From Streptomyces canus (GTDB lineage: Bacteria > Actinomycetota > Actinomycetes > Streptomycetales > Streptomycetaceae), in contig NZ_CP107989.1 in assembly GCF_041435015.1 (NCBI RefSeq), positions 5,146,001 to 5,210,000 on the forward strand: a stretch of 64,000 nucleotides of DNA. Reading direction: 5' to 3'. A program made the translations under genes and the position numbers. The notes under the pieces are model-generated. The model searched no databases, was not told where the DNA came from, and worked only from the letters and a program-made list of their open reading frames with translations. Within the stretch, counting starts at the first letter, position 1, and the number at the start of each line of letters is the position of its first letter. Shown piece by piece: positions 1 through 6,461 of the stretch.

Positions 1-165
1 CTGCACGCTCCCCTTGGACCAATGGTTCTGTAACTGGTCGATCTGGTCGTCCATGACGGTGTCGGCCTTCACACCGGTCCAGAACAGCACATAGGCAACG
101 AACAGCACGATCAGGGCGCCGACGGTGATGCACAGCTCGCTGACGGTCCTGACGACGACACGCAC
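1..165 (-). CDS. Class E sortase, N-terminal fragment
   Basis: Only the first 55 codons are present; the gene runs off the left edge. The translation starts at a GTG with a GGAG ribosome-binding sequence just upstream and opens with a short basic stretch, then one membrane segment (about residues 12-31, VGALIVLFVAYVLFW), then a polar region with DDQIDQLQNHW. That N-terminal anchor followed by the pre-catalytic linker is typical of actinobacterial class E sortases, which attach LAXTG-type proteins to peptidoglycan; the catalytic Cys and Arg lie outside the window. It starts 27 bp after the DUF881 gene, so the two are probably co-transcribed. In Streptomyces two sortase genes sit here. The family call rests on the N-terminus plus synteny. 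Confidence 0.7.
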   Translation of the reverse strand, partial: MRVVVRTVSELCITVGALIVLFVAYVLFWTGVKADTVMDDQIDQLQNHWSKGSVQ

Positions 166-192
166 CGGCGGCTCCAGAGGCTCACATCGTGC

Positions 193-972
193 TCACTCCA
201 CGGGCTTGGCGTACTGCAGATCCACTGTGCCCGAGTAGCCGGGAAGAGTCACCGTGCCGTCGTCGGCGACATTCCAGCCTAGGCCGTAGACATTGACGTA
301 GACCATGTAGTTCTGGATCGCCTTGGAGTCCGCGAGCGCCTGCTTCAGCTTCTCCGGGTCTCCGACCGCCTGGATCTTGTACGGCGGCGAGTAGACGCGG
401 CCCTGGAGGATCAGGGTGTTGCCGACACAGCGCACGGCACTGGTGGAGATCAGCCGCTGGTCCATGACCTTGACGCCCTGCGCGCCGCCCTTCCACAGGG
501 CGTTGACCACGGCCTGGAGATCCTGCTGGTGGATGACCAGGTAGTCGGGCTGGGGCTCGGGGTAGCCGGGAAGCTTGGCGGTGGCGTTCGGCGGGGCGTC
601 GTCGAGCGTGACCGTGACCGCCTTCCCCTTGATCTTCTGGGTGCCCGCCCTGTCCTCCAGGGCGGCGAGCTTGGCGTCCTCGGCCTTGGTGCTGCCGTCG
701 TCGCGCTCGGCGAGTGCCTCGACGTCCCGGCGCAGCGAGCCGTTCGACTCGTCGAGCTGACCGTTGTTGTGGCTGCGCTCCTGGATCAGGTCCGAGAGCT
801 TCAGCATGGACGCGTCCGTGCGGATGTTGGTGCCCTTGGCCGTATTGAAACTCGTGAAGAAAATGAGTCCCGCGAGAGCGAAGACGGCCACCGTGAGCAC
901 CCTCACCGGCCGGAAACCCCGCCTGCGGACAGGACTGGATCCGGACTGGGGTGAGTCGGCAGAATTGCTCAA
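193..972 (-). CDS. DUF881 family membrane-anchored protein
   Basis: 259 residues from a TTG start preceded by a good AAGGAG. Residues 1-25 are polar and basic, residues about 26-42 form one membrane segment ([18 protein letters not shown]), residues about 60-105 are charged and likely coiled coil, and the rest is the DUF881 fold, with the conserved segments [18 protein letters not shown] and [18 protein letters not shown]. The function is unknown; the family accompanies division and cell-wall genes in actinobacteria. It diverges from crgA across a 140 bp promoter gap and is followed by the sortase gene. The TTG start is the only one that keeps the basic N-terminus before the membrane segment. 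Confidence 0.85.
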   Translation of the reverse strand: MSNSADSPQSGSSPVRRRGFRPVRVLTVAVFALAGLIFFTSFNTAKGTNIRTDASMLKLSDLIQERSHNNGQLDESNGSLRRDVEALAERDDGSTKAEDAKLAALEDRAGTQKIKGKAVTVTLDDAPPNATAKLPGYPEPQPDYLVIHQQDLQAVVNALWKGGAQGVKVMDQRLISTSAVRCVGNTLILQGRVYSPPYKIQAVGDPEKLKQALADSKAIQNYMVYVNVYGLGWNVADDGTVTLPGYSGTVDLQYAKPVE

Positions 973-1112
973 CGTACCCTTATCTCCTTCGGCGCTACGG
1001 AAGCACTACGCTAACGGACGCCCGGGGGAGCACTCAGTGTCCCCTTGTACGCTGCCCCGAGCCCGACCAGTTACCTGCGCGGCCACGCAGCGCATCGACA
1101 GGAGAGACCCTC

Positions 1113-1367
1113 GTGCCGAAGTCACGTATCCGCAAGAAGGCCGACTACACGCCGCCCGCGGCGAAGCAGGCGACCGCCATCAAGCTGACCAGCCGCGCGT
1201 GGGTAGCCCCCGTGATGCTGGCCATGTTCCTCATCGGGCTCGCCTGGATCGTCGTCTTCTATGTGACGGACGGCTCGCTCCCCATCGACGCCCTGGACAA
1301 CTGGAACATCGTGGTGGGCTTCGGCTTCATCGCCGCCGGATTCGGCGTCTCGACCCAGTGGAAGTAG
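1113..1367 (+). CDS. crgA: Cell division protein CrgA
   Basis: 84 residues from a GTG placed six bases after GGAGAG; the longer open frame upstream has no such signal. The protein opens [15 protein letters not shown], the signature of CrgA, and has two membrane segments (about residues 30-51, [20 protein letters not shown], and 60-80, [15 protein letters not shown]) joined by a short loop. CrgA is a small membrane protein that, in Streptomyces, coordinates growth and cytokinesis by inhibiting FtsZ-ring formation in aerial hyphae; in mycobacteria it interacts with FtsZ, FtsQ and FtsI. It is monocistronic and diverges from DUF881. The next 240 bp downstream carry two DnaA-box-like sequences. 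Confidence 0.95.
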   Translation: MPKSRIRKKADYTPPAAKQATAIKLTSRAWVAPVMLAMFLIGLAWIVVFYVTDGSLPIDALDNWNIVVGFGFIAAGFGVSTQWK

Positions 1368-1391
1368 CTCTCCCCAGGGGTATCCGCTGAG

Positions 1392-1452
1392 TTATCCACA
1401 GCCTGGAGCAATTTCCACAGGACCTGGGGAAAAGACGACGATCTGTGGATAA
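1392..1452. promoter_or_regulatory. Inverted pair of DnaA-box sequences (TTATCCACA)
   Basis: TTATCCACA at 1392-1400 and its exact reverse complement TGTGGATAA at 1444-1452 lie in the non-coding gap between crgA and the rhomboid gene, with a further partial box (TTCCACAGG) at about 1411-1419. TTATCCACA is the classical bacterial DnaA-box consensus. The location is about 22 kb from oriC, so it is more likely a regulatory or DnaA-titration site than part of the origin. Protein binding is inferred, not shown. Confidence 0.45.
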
Positions 1453-1610
1453 CCCATCGGGCGTTGACGCCGGTACGACCATCGCACCAGCTTCCGCAAG
1501 CCTGTTCGCCCCCTGCCTGACCTGCCCAAACGCGGGTCAGTGACAGGGGGCGCAGCTGTTCCCGCACTGTATGCACAAGATCCGGCACCCGCTGTGGACA
1601 ACGGGCCCGC

Positions 1611-2495
1611 TCAGGTCAGCTGGGCGGTCCTGAACAGCGTCATGCCCACGATGACCAGTAGCACCAGCGCGCAGGTGCCGTATTGCACCAGCGCCCGGCG
1701 CTCGCGTGGGGCGTGGACCATGCCGTACCCCGTGATCAGGCCGGCGACCAGGCCACCGATGTGGGCCTGCCAGGAGATGCTGCTCCAGCCGAAGGTGAAG
1801 ATCAGGTTGATCACCAGGAGCGCGATGATCGGCCGCAGGTCGTAGTTCAGCCGTCGCATCAGGACCGCGGTCGCGCCGAAGAGGCCGAAGATGGCACCGG
1901 AGGCGCCGAGCGTCTGGGTGCCCGGATCGGCCAGCAGATAGGCCAGGGCGCTTCCCGCGAGACCGGAGACGAAATAGACCGCGAGATAACGCGCGCGGCC
2001 CAGGGCCGCTTCGAGCGGGCCGCCGAGCCACCACAGGCTCAGCATGTTGAAGCCGATGTGCCAGATCTCCTGGTGCGCGAACATCGAGGTGACCAGGCGG
2101 TAGTACTGCCCGTCCGCGACTCCCTCGGTGGGCGCGAACGGCGCCGGCGGCCAGGCGGCGATGAGGCTGAGGTCCGCCGCCAGGGACGCGTTGGCCTGGA
2201 TGGCGATGAACACCGCGACGTTGATCCCGATCAGGATCTTCGTGAACAGCCGGGGGTCGGCCGTGACCGTGCCGCCCGCGATGGTGCGGGGCCTCGCCGC
2301 GGCCGGAGCCTGTCCGCCCCCGCCCCCGTCGCGCACGCACTCGGGGCAGTGGAAGCCGACGGAGGCGCTGACCATGCACTCGGGGCAGATCGGGCGCTCG
2401 CAGCGGGTGCAGCGGATGCCGGTCTCACGGTCCGGGTGCCGGTAGCAGCCAGGCAGGTTCTGGGCCTCCGGTGTGCTGCCCGCCTCCTGATTCAT
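1611..2495 (-). CDS. Rhomboid family intramembrane serine protease
   Basis: 294 residues from an ATG preceded by TAGGGGAT; an upstream in-frame ATG would add 18 residues of no evident value. Residues 17-54 form a B-box-like zinc finger with Cys/His pairs (CYRHPD, CTRCERPICPEC, HCPEC). Residues about 85-280 form the six-to-seven-helix rhomboid core. The catalytic dyad is visible: Ser199 in GASGAIFG and His245 in WQAHIGG; HIGFNML (147-153) is the conserved helix-2 motif. The enzyme cleaves transmembrane helices within the membrane; its substrates in Streptomyces are unknown. It lies downstream of the cyclophilin gene with a terminator hairpin between them. Confidence 0.92.
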   Translation of the reverse strand: MNQEAGSTPEAQNLPGCYRHPDRETGIRCTRCERPICPECMVSASVGFHCPECVRDGGGGGQAPAAARPRTIAGGTVTADPRLFTKILIGINVAVFIAIQANASLAADLSLIAAWPPAPFAPTEGVADGQYYRLVTSMFAHQEIWHIGFNMLSLWWLGGPLEAALGRARYLAVYFVSGLAGSALAYLLADPGTQTLGASGAIFGLFGATAVLMRRLNYDLRPIIALLVINLIFTFGWSSISWQAHIGGLVAGLITGYGMVHAPRERRALVQYGTCALVLLVIVGMTLFRTAQLT

Positions 2496-2537
2496 GCCAT
2501 CCCCTAAGTCGCCCTGAGTCGTCGTACCCACATGCAC

Positions 2538-2569
2538 CGCCCCGCTCATCCTTACGGTTGAGCGGGGCG
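2538..2569 (-). terminator. Hairpin terminator after the cyclophilin gene
   Basis: An 11-bp perfect GC-rich stem (arms 2538-2548 and 2559-2569) with a 10-base loop lies 32 bp past the stop of the leftward cyclophilin gene and before the rhomboid start. The plus-strand side is followed by TTTGG; on the reading strand there is no T-tract, which is usual for Streptomyces. Confidence 0.7.
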
Positions 2570-2600
2570 TTTGGTTCCCTTCGTGGTGGTCGCCCGGGGC

Positions 2601-3134
2601 TCAGCCCTGGCGGGTCTCCACGACGACCTGCTCGATGACGACGTCGTTCACCGGTCGGTCGTTGGGGCGGGTGGTCTTGACGCCGGCGATGGCGTCCACG
2701 ACCTTCTGGCTGGCCGCGTCCGTGATCTCGCCGAAGATGGTGTGCTTGCGGTTCAGCCAGGCCGTCGGGGAGACGGTGATGAAGAACTGCGAGCCGTTGG
2801 TGCCGGGGCCCGCGTTGGCCATGGCGAGCAGGTAGGGCTTGTTGAAGCCGAGGTCGGGGTGGAACTCGTCCTCGAACTCGTAGCCCGGACCGCCGATGCC
2901 GGTGCCCAGCGGGTCGCCGCCCTGGATCATGAAGCCGCTGATGACGCGGTGGAAGATCGTGCCGTCGTAGAGCCTCTTGGTGGACTTCTCCCCGGTGCCC
3001 GGGTGTGTCCACTCGCGCTCGCCCTGGGCGAGTTCGACGAAGTTCCTGACCGTCTTCGGGGCGTGGTTCGGCAGGAGCCGGACTTCGATGTCGCCGTGGT
3101 TGGTCTTCAGGGTGGCGTAAAGCTGCTCGGCCAC
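2601..3134 (-). CDS. Peptidyl-prolyl cis-trans isomerase (cyclophilin)
   Basis: 177 residues from a GTG preceded by GGAAGG; the frame stays open upstream but without family similarity. It starts VAEQLYATLKTNHGDIEVRL and carries the cyclophilin core in order: FHRVISGFMIQGGD (catalytic Arg), PYLLAMANAGPGTNGSQFFI and HTIFGEI. These are the residues that line the proline-binding pocket. It is a single-domain cytoplasmic enzyme with no signal peptide, catalysing proline isomerisation during folding. It diverges from the DUF5324 gene, and the same neighbourhood (rhomboid, cyclophilin) is conserved next to crgA in Streptomyces. Confidence 0.95.
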   Translation of the reverse strand: MAEQLYATLKTNHGDIEVRLLPNHAPKTVRNFVELAQGEREWTHPGTGEKSTKRLYDGTIFHRVISGFMIQGGDPLGTGIGGPGYEFEDEFHPDLGFNKPYLLAMANAGPGTNGSQFFITVSPTAWLNRKHTIFGEITDAASQKVVDAIAGVKTTRPNDRPVNDVVIEQVVVETRQG

Positions 3135-3376
3135 GATCTGCCTTCCGTTGTCTTCTTGTGCCCGACCGATCCTCGCACGGATCCGGCCGAGGAGGGTCCG
3201 GGCAGGGGCGCGGAGCGACGATCCGTGGCATTGTCGTCGACAAGCTCCCGTTGCCACGTATTCATCCGTTATTGATCCGGATGCCCGCCCTCAGGTGCCG
3301 GGCTGCACTCCGGCAGGCATGATCCGTAAAAGGGTGGAAAGTCGAAATACCATACGCCACCGAGGAGGAGGATCCC

Positions 3377-4099
3377 GTGACCCGCATCGACAGCGTGCGC
3401 GCCGCGACCGGCTCGGCGAAGGACAGCGTGCTGCACGCCGCGGAAGTGGTGGCGCCCTACGCCGACACGGCCAAGGACAAGGCCTCGCACTACGCGACGG
3501 AGGCACGCGTACGGCTCGCGCCGAAGGTCTCGCAGGCGGCCGAGCAGGCGCGTGTCCAGTACGGCGCCCATGTCGCACCGCGCCTGGAGCAGGCCCGTAC
3601 GCATGTTCCGCCGAAGGTCGACCAGGCCGCCCACGAGGCTGCCGTACGCACCCACGAGGCTGCCGTACGCACCCGCAAGGCGGCCCGTCAGGCCGCCGAC
3701 TACTCCCGTCCGAGGATCGAGCAGGCCGTCGCCGCGGCCGGTCCGGTCCGCGATGAGGCCACGGCCCGGAGCGTGGCCGCACTGGCCGCGCTGCGCGGCC
3801 AGATCACGCCCAAGGAGGTCCAGAAGCTGGTCCGCAAGCACGAGCGGCGGGCCCGTGCAGGACGCCTTGCCAAGGCGCTGGCGGTCGTGGGTGTCGTGGC
3901 GGGCGGCGCCTTCGCCGCCTGGAAGTGGTGGGACAAGCAGGCCAACCCCGACTGGCTGGTCGAGCCGCCGGCCGCGACCGAGGTGCCCGAGACGGGCCGG
4001 CTGACGTCCGTGGACGGCAGCGGCCAGTCCGTCCTGGACCCGGAGGTCCAGGCGAAGGAGGCCGAGGAGGACGCCGCGAAGCACGACGAAGGGCGCTGA
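3377..4099 (+). CDS. DUF5324 family protein
   Basis: 240 residues from a GTG with a strong GAGGAGGAGG in front. The protein is mostly Ala/Glu/Arg-rich amphipathic helix (residues 1-155), resembling apolipoprotein or late-embryogenesis-type helical repeats, followed by one membrane segment (about residues 164-184, LAKALAVVGVVAGGAFAAWKW) and an acidic C-terminal tail. Streptomyces proteins of this layout are classed as DUF5324; I recognise the family from its start (MTRIDSVRAATGSAKDSV) and order, but no function is known. It contains a recent 21-bp duplication at 3632-3673 that repeats HEAAVRT. A terminator hairpin follows the stop. Confidence 0.8.
   Translation: MTRIDSVRAATGSAKDSVLHAAEVVAPYADTAKDKASHYATEARVRLAPKVSQAAEQARVQYGAHVAPRLEQARTHVPPKVDQAAHEAAVRTHEAAVRTRKAARQAADYSRPRIEQAVAAAGPVRDEATARSVAALAALRGQITPKEVQKLVRKHERRARAGRLAKALAVVGVVAGGAFAAWKWWDKQANPDWLVEPPAATEVPETGRLTSVDGSGQSVLDPEVQAKEAEEDAAKHDEGR
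3632..3673 (+). repeat. 21-bp perfect tandem duplication inside DUF5324 gene
   Basis: Bases 3632-3652 and 3653-3673 are identical. The unit is seven codons long, so the frame is kept and the protein gains a second copy of the heptad HEAAVRT. A seven-residue unit fits one helical heptad, so the duplication is structurally tolerated. Confidence 0.9.
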
Positions 4100-4122
4100 C
4101 GCCGACACCGGCGTGTACCAGT

Positions 4123-4149
4123 GGTGGGGCGGAAGTTTTCCGCCCCACC
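4123..4149 (+). terminator. Terminator hairpin after DUF5324 gene
   Basis: Two arms of about 11 bp (GGTGGGGCGG at 4123-4132 and CCGCCCCACC at 4140-4149) with a loop containing GTTTT. It lies 24 bp after the DUF5324 stop and before the GH26-like gene, so the two are probably separate transcripts. Confidence 0.75.
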
Positions 4150-4249
4150 GTCGTGTTCACCCGACGGTGTGACTCGACCGGTGCGGCAGGGCCCTGATGC
4201 GCCACTGTTCGCAGGGACATGTCTCCGCACCGGATGGACCGCCGCCCTG

Positions 4250-5200
4250 ATGAAGCCCTCGCGCCGTGGGCCGGCCGCCCTGGCCGCCGTACTGCTGCTC
4301 CTGGCTTCGGCCTGCACCGCTCGCGCCCCCGAGCCTTCGGCTGCTTCCGCGTACGGCGCGTACGTCGGCTACGAGCCCGCCGACGTGGGCCGTCTCGCCG
4401 AACTCGGCGCTTGGCTCGGCGGGCCCGCGCCCCGGGTCGGGCACGTGTATCTGCCTGGCGACCGCTGGAGCAACATCGAGGGTGCGCCGGGCTTTCTGGA
4501 GTCCTGGGCGTCGTGGCGGCGGGCCGACCCGCGGCGGTTGTTCGTCCTCGACGTGCCGATGCTGGAACGCACCGAGGCCGACCTCCCGGACAGCACGGTC
4601 CGCACCGAGCTGCGGCGTGGGGCGGCCGGCGCCTACGACGACCACTTCCGCACCCTGGCCCGCCGGCTGACGGCTCTCGGCGTCCCGGACACGATCGTCG
4701 TGCTCGGCTGGGAGATGAACGGCACCACCTACACCCACCGCTGCGGCCCGGACCCGGCCGCGTGGAAGGCGTACTGGTCGAGGATCGTGCGCGCGATGCG
4801 CTCGGTACCCGGTCAGCGCTTCCGTTTCGAGTTCACGCCCACCCGCGGCCGCGACGCGATCGCGTGGCCGCGCTGCTATCCGGGCGACGAGGTCGTCGAC
4901 ATCATCGGCATGGACGCCTACGACGCCCCGCGCGGCCTGCGCTTCACCGACCAGGTGAGCGAGCCGTACGGCCTGCTCGCCCATGTCCGCTTCGCCCGCG
5001 CCCACGGCAAGCCGTTCTCGTACCAGGAGTGGGGCCTGTACGAGAACGGCGACAACCCGGAGTATGTGCGCGGCATGCTCACGTGGTTCGCCCGGGAGCG
5101 TCCCCTCTACCAGGCCATCACCGACTACTGCCCGCACGGTGTGTGGGGCTGCCGGACCCATCCGAGGTCGTCGGCGGTCTACCGCTCGCTGATGAAGTAG
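4250..5200 (+). CDS. GH26-like glycoside hydrolase lipoprotein
   Basis: 316 residues. The open frame begins earlier, but the ATG at 4250 gives a proper lipoprotein signal: MKPSRRGP, a hydrophobic stretch and the lipobox LASAC with Cys22. The mature part looks like a glycoside hydrolase family 26 TIM barrel: acid/base Glu155 in GWEMNG, the W-R-C-Y segment near 207, DIIGMDAYD (217-225) and nucleophile Glu260 in YQEWG. GH26 enzymes hydrolyse beta-mannans or related glucans; substrate specificity cannot be read here. It should be tethered outside the membrane. It is flanked by a terminator upstream and by the tRNA-Ala unit downstream on the other strand. Confidence 0.8.
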   Translation: MKPSRRGPAALAAVLLLLASACTARAPEPSAASAYGAYVGYEPADVGRLAELGAWLGGPAPRVGHVYLPGDRWSNIEGAPGFLESWASWRRADPRRLFVLDVPMLERTEADLPDSTVRTELRRGAAGAYDDHFRTLARRLTALGVPDTIVVLGWEMNGTTYTHRCGPDPAAWKAYWSRIVRAMRSVPGQRFRFEFTPTRGRDAIAWPRCYPGDEVVDIIGMDAYDAPRGLRFTDQVSEPYGLLAHVRFARAHGKPFSYQEWGLYENGDNPEYVRGMLTWFARERPLYQAITDYCPHGVWGCRTHPRSSAVYRSLMK

Positions 5201-5371
5201 GCCGGTGCGTCCGGGCCTGCCGACGGGGTGCCGCTCGCGCCGGCGCCGGCGCGTAGTGCGGCCACCAGAGGTGGACGTCGGTGGCCGGGGCCGTCGAGGC
5301 GAGCAACGCGGGACACGTCAGTCAGGGCAGGACGCGACCAGTATGCCGAACCGGCTCCCGCCCCGCGCACG

Positions 5372-5413
5372 AAAAACCCCTCCGCCCGCGTATCCGCAGG
5401 TCGGAGGGGTTTT
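5372..5413 (-). terminator. Bidirectional terminator between GH26-like gene and tRNA-Ala
   Basis: AAAAACCCCTCCG at 5372-5384 pairs with CGGAGGGGTTTT at 5402-5413. Read leftward it follows the tRNA-Ala 3' end by seven bases and ends in a T run, an almost textbook intrinsic terminator; read rightward it also ends in TTTT and can stop the GH26-like transcript. Confidence 0.88.
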
Positions 5414-5419
5414 CTGAAG

Positions 5420-5492
5420 TGGAGCCTAGGGGAGTCGAACCCCTGACATCTGCCATGCAAAGACAGCGCTCTACCAACTGAGCTAAGGCCCC
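5420..5492 (-). tRNA. tRNA-Ala (anticodon TGC)
   Basis: 73 nt on the minus strand. The acceptor arms GGGGCCT and AGGCTCC pair (one G-T), the D arm reads AGCTCAGTTGG, the anticodon loop is TTTGCAT with anticodon TGC, and the T arm reads GGGGTTCGACTCCCC. The CCA end is not encoded (the 3' end reads CTCCA then CTT), so the cca gene product at 42.9 kb must add it. Confidence 0.95.
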
Positions 5493-5675
5493 GGGAAGAG
5501 AAACGTCCGCCGGAAAACCACGTACCGGTGGGCGCCGCAGACCAGAGTACCGGGTCACCCCCAGTATTCCGCAAAAGGATTGGGGGTCCCCGCGAACGAC
5601 CACTCTCCGTAAGATGCTCGGCGTGGTTCGCTGTCGCGAACCACGGTTTTTTGGGGAAGCGATGGGGAGACGCAC

Positions 5676-6224
5676 ATGGACGCCGCACAGCAGGAAGCGA
5701 CCGCAAGAGCGCGGGAACTGCAGCGGAACTGGTATGGGGAGCCGCTGGGGGCGCTCTTCCGTAAGCTCATAGACGACCTCGGCCTCAACCAGGCTCGTCT
5801 CGCGGGGGTACTGGGGCTGTCGGCTCCGATGCTGTCTCAGCTGATGAGCGGTCAGCGGGCGAAGATCGGCAATCCCGCCGTGGTCCAGCGGGTACAGCTG
5901 CTGCAGGATCTGGCGGGGCAGGTCGCGGACGGCAGCGTGAGCGCGGCCGAGGCGACCGAGCGCATGGACGAGATCAAGAAGTCGCAGGGGGGCTCGGTGC
6001 TCAGCAACACCACGACCACGACGAGCAGTTCGGGAGCGCCGACGGTCAAGCGGGTCGTCCGCGAGATCCAGTCGCTGCTGCGCTCGGTGGCTGCCGCCGG
6101 AGACATCATCGACGCGGCGGACACTCTCGCCCCGACCCACCCGGAACTGGCAGAGTTCCTCCGGGTCTACGGCGCCGGCCGCACCTCCGACGCGGTCACG
6201 CACTACCAGTCCCACCAGAACTGA
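5676..6224 (+). CDS. XRE-type helix-turn-helix DNA-binding protein
   Basis: 182 residues from an ATG. Residues about 24-70 form a Cro/XRE helix-turn-helix (LFRKLIDDLGLNQARLAGVL, then SAPMLSQLMSGQRAKIGNP as recognition helix and turn). The middle (95-120) is Ser/Thr-rich (SNTTTTTSSSGAP) and the C-terminal third is helical (VVREIQSLLRSVAAAGDIID). No membrane segment or catalytic motif is present. It is a conserved actinobacterial putative regulator next to the kinase gene in Streptomyces; its target is unknown. Confidence 0.8.
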   Translation: MDAAQQEATARARELQRNWYGEPLGALFRKLIDDLGLNQARLAGVLGLSAPMLSQLMSGQRAKIGNPAVVQRVQLLQDLAGQVADGSVSAAEATERMDEIKKSQGGSVLSNTTTTTSSSGAPTVKRVVREIQSLLRSVAAAGDIIDAADTLAPTHPELAEFLRVYGAGRTSDAVTHYQSHQN

Positions 6225-6461
6225 GCCGTCCGCCCGGTAGCCGAAGGGGGTTCGGCAGCCGGGCCGGGGGCTGTGCAGGCGGCACGGAGGAGCGCGGGGG
6301 GTCGCGCTTCTCGCCGGGGGCTGACATACGGGGGTGTGTCAGCCGTCGAGGAGACGAGGAACACGGGGCCGTATCTCTCATCCGGGAGGCCACGAGGGGT
6401 CGTATCGCTCATCGAGGGGGAAGCAAGGGGGTAGCCGCAGGGGGAGGAGCGACGCGCAGTC

